Shown piece after piece: positions 30,833 through 39,018 of a stretch of DNA of 64,000 bases. Position 1 is the stretch's first letter; each line of letters starts with the position of its first letter. The translations under genes and the position numbers were made by a program. The DNA is from Sphingomonas_O antarctica (lineage in GTDB: Bacteria; Pseudomonadota; Alphaproteobacteria; Sphingomonadales; Sphingomonadaceae): the NCBI RefSeq assembly GCF_965137005.1, contig NZ_CBCRXM010000006.1, positions 62,001 to 126,000 on the forward strand, in the 5' to 3' direction. The notes under the pieces are model-generated. The model ran no database searches, was not told the DNA's origin, and worked only from the letters and a program-made list of their open reading frames with translations.

Positions 30833-33054
30833 TCCACCGCCTCCAGCCGTTCGCCCTCGGGCGGCATGTTGTGGCCGAGGAGGCGCAGCACGTCCTCCGC
30901 CGCCTTGATCAAATTGGTGCCGGGGCCGAAGATCGCCTGCACGCCGGCTTCGCGCAAGAAATCGTAATCCTGCGCGGGGATGACGCCGCCGGCGATGACC
31001 TTGATGTCCGCGCGGCCCGCATCGCGCAGGTGGCCGATCAGTTCGGGGATCAGCGTCTTGTGGCCGGCCGCCAGGCTCGACGCGCCGACGACGTCGACAT
31101 CGCTGTCGAGCGCGAGCGCGGCGACTTCGCCGGGGGTCTGAAACAACGGCCCGGGGACGACCTCGAACCCCAGATCGCCGAACATCGAACTGACCAGATT
31201 AGCGCCGCGATCATGCCCGTCCTGCCCCATCTTGGCGACCAGCATGCGCGGTTTGCGGCCCAGCCGCCGCTCGGTCGCGGCGACACCCGCGATCAGATTG
31301 TCCCACGCGCGATCGTCGGCATAGGCACCGCCGTAAACCCCCTTCACCGGCGTCGGCACGGTGTCATAGCGCCCGAACACATCCTCCATCGCCGAGGAAA
31401 TCTCGCCCAACGTCGCCCGCGCCCGCGCGCATTCGACGGCAAGTTCGAGGACATTGGCCGTGCCGCGCGCGCCTTCGCGCAGTGCATCGAGCGCCGCCTG
31501 ACATTTCGCCGCGTCGCGGCCGGCCTTGACCCGTTCGATCCGCGCAATCTGCGCCTCACGCACCGCGACGTTGTCGACGTCGAGAATGTCGATCGGATCC
31601 TCATCGGCCTTGCGGTATTTATTGACACCGACGATCACATCCTCGCCGCGATCGACCCGCGCCGCGCGCGCCGCCGAAGCTTCCTCGATCATCGCCTTGG
31701 GCCAGCCGGCCGCAACCGCCTTGGCCATGCCGCCTTCGCGCTCGACGCGCTCGATGATGTCCCACGCGCCGTCGACAAGCTGCTGGGTCAGGCTCTCGAC
31801 ATAGTAACTGCCGCCCAGCGGATCGACGACCTTGGTCATCCCCGTTTCTTCCTGGATCACGATTTGCGTGTTGCGGGCGATGCGCGCGGAGAAATCGGTC
31901 GGCAGCGCGATCGCTTCGTCGAGGGCGTTGGTATGCAGTGACTGCGTCCCGCCCAACATCGCCGCCATCGCCTCGATCGTCGTGCGCATGACGTTGTTAT
32001 ACGGGTCCTGCTCGGTCAGCGACACACCGGACGTCTGGCAATGCGTGCGCAGCATCTTGCTGCGCTCGTCCTGCGCGCCGAGACCGGTCATCACGCGGTG
32101 CCACAGCACCCTTGCGGCGCGGAGCTTCGCAATCTCCATGAAGAAATTCATGCCGATCGCGAAAAAGAAGCTCAGCCGCCCGGCGAACTTGTCGATATCG
32201 AGGCCCGAAGCGACGCCGTATTTCACATATTCGCGCCCGTCGGCGATGGTGAAAGCGAGTTCGTGGAGCTGCGTCGCCCCCGCTTCCTGCATATGATAGC
32301 CGCTGATCGAGATGCTGTTGAACTTCGGCATCTCGCGCGACGTGTAACCGAAGATGTCCGAGATGATCCGCATGCTCGGTTCGGGTGGGTAGATGTAGGT
32401 GTTGCGGACCATGAACTCCTTCAGAATGTCGTTCTGAATCGTCCCGTCGAGCTGGGCGCGGGGGACACCCTGTTCCTCGCCCGCGACGATGAAGAACGCC
32501 AGGATCGGGATCACCGCGCCGTTCATCGTCATGCTGACTGACATCTGATCGAGCGGGATGCCGTCGAACAGAATTTTCATGTCGTCGATCGTGTCGATCG
32601 CCACGCCCGCTTTGCCGACATCGCCGGTGACGCGCGGATGGTCGCTGTCATACCCGCGGTGCGTGGCGAGATCGAAGGCGACCGACAGCCCTTTCTGCCC
32701 CGCCGCCAGGTTGCGTTTGTAGAATGCGTTCGATGCCTCTGCGGTGGAGAAACCTGCATATTGCCGGATCGTCCACGGCCGCCCGGCATACATCGATGCC
32801 CGCACGCCGCGCGTGAACGGCGCAAAGCCGGGCAGCCCCGGATCGACCGTCGCATCCTCGGCGGTGTAGAGCGGCTTGACCGCAATGCCCTCGGGCGTGT
32901 GCCAGGTCAGGTCCTTGCCCTTGACCTCTTTGGCGGCGAGCTTTTCCCACGCGGCGATGGTCGGCGCACCAGCCGGCGGAGCGGCGTCACGCGGCGTTAC
33001 GGTGGTTCCCGCATCCTCACCCAGGTTGCGCTCGATAGGGGGCTCTGTGCTCAC
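30829..33054 (-). CDS. scpA: Methylmalonyl-CoA mutase, large single-chain form
   Basis: This adenosylcobalamin enzyme isomerises methylmalonyl-CoA to succinyl-CoA. The 741-residue protein has the substrate barrel (RGVRASMYAGRPWTIRQYAGF; RNTQIVIQEETGM) and a C-terminal B12 domain with GQDGHDRGANLVSSMFGDLG, where DxHxxG supplies the cobalt-binding His. ASSLAAGHKTLIPEL and GPGTNLIKAA complete it. The start is GTG 33054, one base from the upstream stop. It follows the hydratase and overlaps bioB. Confidence 0.96.
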   Translation of the reverse strand: MSTEPPIERNLGEDAGTTVTPRDAAPPAGAPTIAAWEKLAAKEVKGKDLTWHTPEGIAVKPLYTAEDATVDPGLPGFAPFTRGVRASMYAGRPWTIRQYAGFSTAEASNAFYKRNLAAGQKGLSVAFDLATHRGYDSDHPRVTGDVGKAGVAIDTIDDMKILFDGIPLDQMSVSMTMNGAVIPILAFFIVAGEEQGVPRAQLDGTIQNDILKEFMVRNTYIYPPEPSMRIISDIFGYTSREMPKFNSISISGYHMQEAGATQLHELAFTIADGREYVKYGVASGLDIDKFAGRLSFFFAIGMNFFMEIAKLRAARVLWHRVMTGLGAQDERSKMLRTHCQTSGVSLTEQDPYNNVMRTTIEAMAAMLGGTQSLHTNALDEAIALPTDFSARIARNTQIVIQEETGMTKVVDPLGGSYYVESLTQQLVDGAWDIIERVEREGGMAKAVAAGWPKAMIEEASAARAARVDRGEDVIVGVNKYRKADEDPIDILDVDNVAVREAQIARIERVKAGRDAAKCQAALDALREGARGTANVLELAVECARARATLGEISSAMEDVFGRYDTVPTPVKGVYGGAYADDRAWDNLIAGVAATERRLGRKPRMLVAKMGQDGHDRGANLVSSMFGDLGFEVVPGPLFQTPGEVAALALDSDVDVVGASSLAAGHKTLIPELIGHLRDAGRADIKVIAGGVIPAQDYDFLREAGVQAIFGPGTNLIKAAEDVLRLLGHNMPPEGERLEAVE

Positions 33055-33055
33055 C

Positions 33056-33838
33056 CTATTTCCCTTGGAACGCAGCCTTCCGCTTGGCAAGAAAAGCCAT
33101 GCCGCCTTCCATCGCATCGGTGCTCGATCCAGCGATGCGCTGGCCCTCCGCTTCGCGCTGCAAGGCGCTCGCGAAATCGCCGTCCAGCGCCATGGCGATG
33201 TTTCGCCGCATCACGCCCAGCGCCACCGTCGGCCCCTGCGCCAGCCGCAGCGCCAGCGTTCGCGCTTCTTCCATCAATGCCGCGTCATCGACCGTCTTGT
33301 AGATCAGTCCCCACTCCGCCGCCTTCGCTGCCGGAATCTTTTCGCCGAGCAACATCATCTCGGTCGCGCGCGCCTTGCCGACCAGGCGCGGCAGCACCCA
33401 CGATGCGCCGCCATCGGGCACCAAGCCGATATTGACGAACGCCTGCAGGAAATACGCGCTTGTCCCCGCAATCACGAAATCGCCCGCCAGCGCGATCGAA
33501 CAGCCGACCCCCGCCGCCGGCCCGTTGACGGCGCAGACGATCGGCACGTTCAGCCGCGCCAGCTTCATCATCAGCGGGTTATAGTGCTGCGTCAGCGCGG
33601 CAAAACTGCCCTCGCCGCCATTGACCGGGCGGTCGCCGCGCGCCTGCAAATCCGCTCCCGAACAAAACGCCCGCCCTGCGCCGGTAATCACCACCGCCCG
33701 CGCATCGCGCGCCTCATCCAGCGCGTTCGAAATCTCGTCGGCCATGTCGAGGCCGCAGGCATTGAGGCGTTCGGGGCGGTTAAGCGTGATCGTCGCAACG
33801 GCGTCGGCGATGTCGAGGGTGATCGAGGTATAGGTCAT
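33056..33838 (-). CDS. Enoyl-CoA hydratase/isomerase family protein
   Basis: This 260-residue crotonase-fold protein has ALDEARDARAVVITGAGRAFCSGADL (first oxyanion-hole region; CSGADL), GPAAGVGCSIALAGDF (second oxyanion region) and GLVPDGGASWVLPRLVG. The DGG segment fits the catalytic Glu/Asp region of PaaG-like isomerases rather than the classical two-Glu hydratase. The likely role is processing branched or odd-chain acyl-CoAs feeding propionyl-CoA, which is inferred from the operon. It lies between mce and the mutase gene, after a long palindromic element. Confidence 0.9.
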   Translation of the reverse strand: MTYTSITLDIADAVATITLNRPERLNACGLDMADEISNALDEARDARAVVITGAGRAFCSGADLQARGDRPVNGGEGSFAALTQHYNPLMMKLARLNVPIVCAVNGPAAGVGCSIALAGDFVIAGTSAYFLQAFVNIGLVPDGGASWVLPRLVGKARATEMMLLGEKIPAAKAAEWGLIYKTVDDAALMEEARTLALRLAQGPTVALGVMRRNIAMALDGDFASALQREAEGQRIAGSSTDAMEGGMAFLAKRKAAFQGK

Positions 33839-33849
33839 ACGGTCCCCTG

Positions 33850-33995
33850 AAATCCTCGCCTTGAGGCGAGGTGGCCCGTAGGGCCGGAGTGGTGCAACAA
33901 TGTCGGCGGCAGCCGACGCGCGCTTTCGCGCGCATTTCCGGCACCACTCCGTCAGGCGCTAGCGCGCCTGCGATCTCGCCTCAAGGCGAGGATTT
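33850..33995. repeat. Nested palindromic element inside the propionate operon
   Basis: Perfect 21-base inverted arms (33850-33870 and 33975-33995) enclose further hairpins: GGCCC/GGGCC, an 11-bp stem CGGAGTGGTGC/GCACCACTCCG that itself holds GTCGGC/GCCGAC and GCGCGC/GCGCGC, and AGGCGC/GCGCgCCT. The right arm overlaps the mce stop codon. It fills the whole gap between mce and the hydratase gene. Confidence 0.75.
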
Positions 33996-34428
33996 AATGG
34001 CCTTTCGGCGTTTCCATGAATTCGGTCAAAATCCCCTGCATGTCGCGCGGATGGACGAAGAAGATCAGCGTCCCATGCGCGCCCATGCGCGGCTCACCGA
34101 GGACGCGTTTGCCCATCGCCTCCAGCTCGGCCTTGGCGGCGTGGATGTCGGGCACTTCGAAGCACAGATGATGCTGCCCGCCGCCCGGATTTTTCTCCAG
34201 CCACGCGGCGATGGCCCCGCCCGGCAACGGCTCGATCAACTCCATCTGCGTGCCGCTGTTGCCGCCATCTGCATCGGGCGTATCGACGAACGCGATCCGC
34301 ACACCCTGTTCGGACATGTCGAACGGCGCGTGGATCACTTCGGCGCCCATCGTATCGCGCCAGAAGGCGATGCAATCGTCCATCGACGCGGTGACAACGC
34401 CGACATGGTTGAGACGTCCGAGTTTCAC
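33994..34428 (-). CDS. mce: Methylmalonyl-CoA epimerase
   Basis: This vicinal-oxygen-chelate enzyme interconverts the methylmalonyl-CoA epimers made by the carboxylase and used by the mutase. The 144-residue protein begins KLGRLNHVGVVTASMDD (metal-binding His) and has GTQMELIEPL (Glu), GGGQHHLCFEV (His) and GTLIFFVHPRDMQGIL (Glu replaced in context by the family's HP-D segment). GTG 34428 is supported by GAGGG seven bases upstream and by GTGA overlap with the preceding small gene. Confidence 0.94.
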   Translation of the reverse strand: MKLGRLNHVGVVTASMDDCIAFWRDTMGAEVIHAPFDMSEQGVRIAFVDTPDADGGNSGTQMELIEPLPGGAIAAWLEKNPGGGQHHLCFEVPDIHAAKAELEAMGKRVLGEPRMGAHGTLIFFVHPRDMQGILTEFMETPKGH

Positions 34429-34670
34429 AACCACACCCTCGATTGAATGCCCGCGACAAGCTCTAGAGCGATCATCACGACAAGCATGAGCATCGCGACA
34501 AGCCACCCGACCATCAGCCAGTAAATTGATGGATGATCGTTTCGGTAGATCAGATAAGATCCAAGGCGAACATGTCGGAGACGTAAAGATCGGCGAAGCT
34601 CGTAGGCAATATAAGCCAGCAGCGCGATGCTCAACGCCCCAAGAAATGCGCTAGAGCGGAATGTTGTCAT
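34425..34670 (-). CDS. Small two-helix membrane protein between pccB and mce
   Basis: This 81-residue protein has one helix near residues 7-24 (AFLGALSIALLAYIAYEL), a basic segment RRSLRLRHVRLGSYLIYR, and a second helix near 49-72 (YWLMVGWLVAMLMLVVMIALE). It overlaps the end of pccB by 20 bases and the mce start by four (GTGA), so it is almost certainly translated in the operon. It resembles the other small protein of this operon only in size and topology. No family is recognised. Confidence 0.7.
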   Translation of the reverse strand: MTTFRSSAFLGALSIALLAYIAYELRRSLRLRHVRLGSYLIYRNDHPSIYWLMVGWLVAMLMLVVMIALELVAGIQSRVWL

Positions 34671-36177
34671 GCTTCTTCCACGGGTTCTCCAACTGCTTGT
34701 TCCGCAGCTTCCGTAACCCCAACGCCACCCGCCGCCGCGTCGAGTGCGGCATGATGACCTCGTCGATGAAGCCCTTGCTCGCCGCGACGAAGGGGTTGGC
34801 GAAGCGCGCTTCGTATTCGGCGGTGCGTTCGGCGATTTCTTCGGGCGTCTTGCCGCGGAAGATGATCTCGACCGCGCCCTTTGCGCCCATTACCGCGATT
34901 TCGGCTGTCGGCCAGGCATAGTTCAGATCGCCGCGCAGATGCTTCGACGCCATGACGTCGTAGGCGCCGCCATAGGCCTTGCGCGTGATCACGGTGATCT
35001 TCGGCACCGTCGCTTCGGCATAAGCGAACAACAGTTTTGCGCCGTGCTTGATGATCCCCGAATGCTCCTGCGCCACGCCGGGCAGAAAACCCGGCACATC
35101 GACGAACGTCACGATCGGAATGTCGAACGCGTCGCAAAAGCGCACGAACCGCGCGCCCTTTTTCGCCGAGTTGATGTCGAGGACGCCCGCGAGCGCCATC
35201 GGCTGATTGGCGACGACGCCGACGGTGCGCCCCTCGATCCGCCCGAAACCGATGATGATGTTCGTCGCGTGGGTCGGCTGAACCTCGAAGAAATCGCCCT
35301 CATCCACCGTTTTGCGGATGACTTCGTGCATGTCGTACGGCTGGTTCGCCGAATCCGGGATGATCGTGTCGAGGCTGGGCTCGAGGCGGTCCCACGCATC
35401 GGCGGTGGGCCGCTCGGGCGCTGCGGCACGGTTCGATTCGGGCAGGAAGTCGAAGAAATCGCGCGCCGCCAGCAGCGCCTCGATGTCGTTGTCGAAGGCA
35501 TTGTCGGCCACGCCCGATTTGGTGGTGTGCGTCACCGCGCCGCCCAGCGCCTCCTGCGTGACAACCTCGTTGGTCACCGTTTTCACCACATCGGGGCCGG
35601 TGACGAACATGTAGCTCGAATCCTTCACCATGAAGATGAAGTCGGTCATCGCCGGCGAATACACCGCGCCGCCCGCGCAGGGCCCCATGATCAGCGACAG
35701 TTGCGGCACTACGCCCGAGGCGAGCACATTGCGCTGGAACACTTCGGCATAGCCACCGAGGCTCGCCACGCCCTCCTGAATGCGCGCGCCGCCCGAATCG
35801 TTGAGGCCGATCACGGGCGCGCCGACTTTCATCGCCATGTCCATGATCTTGCAGATTTTCTGCGCATGGCGTTCCGACAGCGAGCCGCCGAACACGGTGA
35901 AATCCTGCGAAAATACGAACACCAGTCGCCCGTTGATAGTCCCCGAGCCAGTGACGACGCCATCGCCCGAGATCTTCTGCGTCTCCATGCCGAAATCGAC
36001 GCAATTATGTTCGACATACATGTCGAGTTCTTCGAACGAACCCTGATCGAGCAGCACGTCGAGCCGCTCCCGCGCCGTCAGCCGCCCCTTGGCATGCTGC
36101 GCATCGATGCGCTTTTGCCCGCCGCCGATGCGCGCGGCCTCACGCCGGTCTTCGAGTTCTTTCAGCCTGTCGAGCAA
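34651..36177 (-). CDS. pccB: Propionyl-CoA carboxylase carboxyltransferase beta subunit
   Basis: The 508-residue protein is a two-half crotonase-type carboxyltransferase: GGGQKRIDAQHAKGRLTARER, FGGSLSERHAQKICKIMDMA, LNDSGGARIQEGV, MGPCAGGAVYSPAMTDF and FVDVPGFLPGVAQEHSGII are PccB landmarks. It moves CO2 from biotin on PccA to propionyl-CoA. The only start that fits is TTG 36177. Its AGGGG ribosome site lies in the 3' arm of a 15-bp hairpin, so initiation may be regulated. First gene of the operon. Confidence 0.95.
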   Translation of the reverse strand: MLDRLKELEDRREAARIGGGQKRIDAQHAKGRLTARERLDVLLDQGSFEELDMYVEHNCVDFGMETQKISGDGVVTGSGTINGRLVFVFSQDFTVFGGSLSERHAQKICKIMDMAMKVGAPVIGLNDSGGARIQEGVASLGGYAEVFQRNVLASGVVPQLSLIMGPCAGGAVYSPAMTDFIFMVKDSSYMFVTGPDVVKTVTNEVVTQEALGGAVTHTTKSGVADNAFDNDIEALLAARDFFDFLPESNRAAAPERPTADAWDRLEPSLDTIIPDSANQPYDMHEVIRKTVDEGDFFEVQPTHATNIIIGFGRIEGRTVGVVANQPMALAGVLDINSAKKGARFVRFCDAFDIPIVTFVDVPGFLPGVAQEHSGIIKHGAKLLFAYAEATVPKITVITRKAYGGAYDVMASKHLRGDLNYAWPTAEIAVMGAKGAVEIIFRGKTPEEIAERTAEYEARFANPFVAASKGFIDEVIMPHSTRRRVALGLRKLRNKQLENPWKKHDNIPL

Positions 36178-36180
36178 AGT

Positions 36181-36220
36181 AAAACCCCTGTGGTTGGGAC
36201 GGAAATCCCAACCACAGGGG
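36181..36220 (-). terminator. 15-bp hairpin with T-run: terminator that also covers the pccB ribosome site
   Basis: On the minus strand CCCCTGTGGTTGGGA, a six-base loop TTTCCG, and TCCCAACCACAGGGG form a perfect 15-bp stem followed by TTTTAC. It would end the transcript of the upstream Gln/Gly-rich gene. The last bases AGGGG are the best ribosome site for pccB, seven bases from its TTG, and are paired in the stem. Confidence 0.8.
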
Positions 36221-36247
36221 CGTTGGCTTGTCTACTTATGTGCGAAT

Positions 36248-36670
36248 TCAGACGGCGCCGGACGAATTCTGGTCCTGCAAATTGTCGCTGTCCTCGTCGT
36301 CCATGTCGCTGCCCGAGGCCGCGCCTTGTGCGTCTTGCTGCATGCCGCCCTGCCCCGAACGCGCACCCTGGTCGCTGGTCAGCCCGCCGGTGTCGTTCGA
36401 CGATCCGCCGAAATTGCCGCCGTCATCCACCTGTTCGCCGGTGGGCGGACCGCCGCGCGATTCATCGTCATTGGGCATGCCGTTATTGCCCTGGTTTTGC
36501 TGGCCGGAGCTGCCGGTCCCCGACTGGCCCGTCGCGCCATGATTGCCATAGCCCGAACCCGATTGGTCCGTGGAACCCTGATTCTGCTGGCTGGTCGTGT
36601 TGCCGGCGTTCTGCGCCGAATTGCTGTCGCCGGTCCGCGGGTCGTTGCCCTGATTGTTCTGGTCACCCAT
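36248..36670 (-). CDS. Hydrophilic Gln/Asn/Gly/Ser-rich low-complexity protein
   Basis: This 140-residue protein has almost no large hydrophobic residues. It begins MGDQNNQGNDPRTGDSNS and ends acidic (DMDDEDSDNLQDQNSSGAV), so it is probably disordered and cytoplasmic. There is no signal peptide. It resembles hydrophilins in composition but no named family is recognised. A GGAAC-N16-CGTT element 35 bases upstream suggests control by the EcfG general stress sigma factor, and a strong terminator follows. A desiccation or osmotic role is inference. Confidence 0.75.
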   Translation of the reverse strand: MGDQNNQGNDPRTGDSNSAQNAGNTTSQQNQGSTDQSGSGYGNHGATGQSGTGSSGQQNQGNNGMPNDDESRGGPPTGEQVDDGGNFGGSSNDTGGLTSDQGARSGQGGMQQDAQGAASGSDMDDEDSDNLQDQNSSGAV

Positions 36671-36704
36671 TGCATCTCTCCATCGGCTTTATGCCTGGTG
36701 AGAT

Positions 36705-36729
36705 AACGACAGGGTCGGCCCCGCGTTCC
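36705..36729 (-). promoter_or_regulatory. EcfG-type general stress promoter (GGAAC-N16-CGTT)
   Basis: On the minus strand GGAAC (36729-36725) and CGTT (36708-36705) are separated by exactly 16 bases, the alphaproteobacterial EcfG consensus. They are 35 bases before the ATG of the hydrophilic protein. Confidence 0.65.
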
Positions 36730-36765
36730 AAGTTCTGGGGGTGAAACGACCGGAATTGCAGTGAC

Positions 36766-37461
36766 TTAACTTGCCTCAATCGCCCAACCGGGCAGCAAAT
36801 TGGCGGACACATCCTCCATCCGCATATGCGCGACTTCGAGGCCCAGATCGGGATAACTCGCCCGCACGCGCTCGCTTGGCGCGGTCCCCGCCGGCAGCAC
36901 CAATACGCGCCGCCGCACTTTGTCGCGGTGGTGCATCCTGGCGGTATTCTCCTGCCCGACGTAACAGCCCTTGGTGAAGCTCACGCCGTTCAGTTCGCGG
37001 GCATTGCATTCGAGCCACAAAGTCGCGTCCTGCCCCAATTCGGCCACGCCTTCGGGCACACCCAGCCTAAGCCGGTGGGCGCGGTAGCTGCTCGAAACAT
37101 CGGCGCCTTCCGCCTCGCCGATCCAGCGCCGACCCAAAGCTGGCACGCGCGGATCGCCGTCACCTTCCGCCGACCAATGCACCGCGCGATCGTCGACCAC
37201 CGCCACGGTGATGGCCCGCCGCAAGCGGTACAGGGTCAGCCGCTTGGCCAGCGCCGCCGCCTGATCCGCCTCGCAATCGACGAGTAAATCCTCGCCATCC
37301 GCCGACACGATAAAATCGAACAAGGCCTTGCCCTGTGGTGTCAGCAACCCCGCCCACACCGGCAGCGGCCGCGCGACATCGTTGGTCACCAGCCCCTGCA
37401 GAAACCCGCGCACATCGTCACCCGACAACCGGATCAGCGCGCGATCCGCCAGCCGGGTCAT
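36766..37461 (-). CDS. ygfZ: Folate-binding YgfZ family protein (Fe-S cluster maintenance)
   Basis: The 231-residue protein has the YgfZ/GcvT-like fold: an N-terminal LSGDDVRGFLQGLVTNDV and the family signature KGCYVGQENTARMHH near residue 175, whose Cys is conserved. YgfZ uses folate and helps repair or assemble some iron-sulfur proteins. Its ATG overlaps the stop of the flippase gene (ATGA), so the two genes are coupled. A longer frame upstream belongs to another reading frame of the flippase gene and is rejected. Confidence 0.92.
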   Translation of the reverse strand: MTRLADRALIRLSGDDVRGFLQGLVTNDVARPLPVWAGLLTPQGKALFDFIVSADGEDLLVDCEADQAAALAKRLTLYRLRRAITVAVVDDRAVHWSAEGDGDPRVPALGRRWIGEAEGADVSSSYRAHRLRLGVPEGVAELGQDATLWLECNARELNGVSFTKGCYVGQENTARMHHRDKVRRRVLVLPAGTAPSERVRASYPDLGLEVAHMRMEDVSANLLPGWAIEAS

Positions 37462-38924
37462 GCCGCACGCCTGCGCCGGACGATATCCAGCGCCATCGTC
37501 CGCGCCTCGGCGGGCAGGCTGCGCGCCGCGAGGATCGCCGAAGCGATAACCAATACCCCTGCCAGCACCGCCCCCAGCCGCGGCGTCGTCAGCATCAATG
37601 CCGCTACCGATGTCCCGACCATCAACAGCGCAAAATTGGTGAAAGTCCGCAGGCCCGGCAGCCGTTTTTCGAACAACCAGCCCTGCACCACCAGATCCAT
37701 GCCGCAGCGAAACAGCAAGGCGAACGCGCAGCCCATCAGGCCATAACCGTGCATCGCCGCGAACAGCACCGCGAAATAGAGCGGAATTTCGATGGCATAG
37801 GCCGTCGTGACCGCGCGCGGACGGCCCGACGAATAAAGCAGAGTGATCTTCACGCTCGACAGCGCAAACACCCAGAACGCGACGATCATCACGCGGCCCG
37901 CGGGCGCCATTTCGCCGCCAAGGCCACTGCCGACCCACAATTTCATCGCCGGTTCGAACAGCAGGATCGCCACCAGCAGTCCTGGCGTCAGCAACGCCTC
38001 CAATATGCGCCCGGCCATATCGCCCAGCCGCTCGCGCGCCGCCGCATCGCTGCCCGACATGCGCGGCATCAGTGCCGACGTGATGGCGGAAGGGACGATT
38101 TGGATGCGCTGAACCAACTGGAACGGCACGGTGTAATGCGTCACCGCCAGCGCCCCGAGCACCCCGCCGATGACGAACCGGTCGCTGACCACCAGCAATG
38201 GCCCGATCAGCGACGAAATCGCGACCCAGCCGCCATAGCCGATCAGGTCGTTGAACCGCTCGCGGCTGATCCGCGGGGCGAACCCACGGCCGACTTCGCG
38301 GTGGCATTCCCACCACAACCACGCCACCGCCAGCAACCGCGCGAACGTCGCCGACCCAAGCAACAGCGGCAGATACGGCCCATGGAAATACGCGATCGAC
38401 AGCGGCAGGAGCTGGAACAACGCGGTCGAGGTGACGGAGATCATGTTGATCTTCAAAAACTGTTCGCGCCCCTGCAGCGTTCCGGTCAGCGTCCCGGTCA
38501 GCGTTGCGATAGGCACCGACAATGCGAGCAACGGCACCGAAGCGAGAATCTCGGGGCGCAACGCCGCATCGACCTTGAACACGCCGGTGAAATACCAGTG
38601 GCTGACGATCCACAAGATGCCGCCGGTGATCACCCCGATCATCGGGTTGATCAGTGTCGCGGTCCAGAAGGTGATGGCGCGGTCTTCGGGCGGCGCATCC
38701 TTTTGCGCGGCGATGCGATACGCGGTGGCGCGGCCGAGCCCGAGATCGAAGAGTCCGAAATAGCCGAGGAACAGCCACGCGATGGCCAAGACCGAATAAC
38801 GGTCCGGACCGACGAGTTTCAAATATACAGGCACCGTCGCCAGGCTCAACGCCAGCGGCAATGCCGATCCGATCAAATTATAGACGGCGTTCCGTCCGAC
38901 GCTTTTTGCCACGCGCGGGCGCAT
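37458..38924 (-). CDS. Lipopolysaccharide/oligosaccharide flippase-like membrane protein (MOP/Wzx type)
   Basis: The roughly 488-residue protein has 12-14 hydrophobic segments. It begins AKSVGRNAVYNLIGSALPLALS and contains FGLFDLGLGRATAY, GTLQGREQFLKINM and LIGYGGWVAISSLIGPLLVVSDRF, typical of polysaccharide-exporting MOP-family proteins. It would flip lipid-linked glycans across the inner membrane. The rhamnose genes lie 1 kb away, which fits surface polysaccharide work. ATG 38924 was chosen by homology; an in-frame TTG at 38999 would add 25 residues. Confidence 0.85.
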   Translation of the reverse strand: MRPRVAKSVGRNAVYNLIGSALPLALSLATVPVYLKLVGPDRYSVLAIAWLFLGYFGLFDLGLGRATAYRIAAQKDAPPEDRAITFWTATLINPMIGVITGGILWIVSHWYFTGVFKVDAALRPEILASVPLLALSVPIATLTGTLTGTLQGREQFLKINMISVTSTALFQLLPLSIAYFHGPYLPLLLGSATFARLLAVAWLWWECHREVGRGFAPRISRERFNDLIGYGGWVAISSLIGPLLVVSDRFVIGGVLGALAVTHYTVPFQLVQRIQIVPSAITSALMPRMSGSDAAARERLGDMAGRILEALLTPGLLVAILLFEPAMKLWVGSGLGGEMAPAGRVMIVAFWVFALSSVKITLLYSSGRPRAVTTAYAIEIPLYFAVLFAAMHGYGLMGCAFALLFRCGMDLVVQGWLFEKRLPGLRTFTNFALLMVGTSVAALMLTTPRLGAVLAGVLVIASAILAARSLPAEARTMALDIVRRRRAA

Positions 38925-39018
38925 GGCACGGGGCGCGCGATCTTGAAAGCCGATGTTGCCCGCCAAGTCGAAGTTCACCCCCCGCGCCGAGTAGCCCAAG
39001 GCGCGGGGAATGAGGGGA

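Noticed and set aside
30833..30900. Biotin or B12 riboswitch near bioB or the mutase gene
   Set aside because: The genes overlap or abut with no leader long enough for a cobalamin riboswitch, and no conserved element was recognised.
36766..38778. Single 670-codon minus-strand protein upstream-extending ygfZ
   Set aside because: The N-terminal two thirds read the flippase gene in a wrong frame; only the part from ATG 37461 is YgfZ-like.
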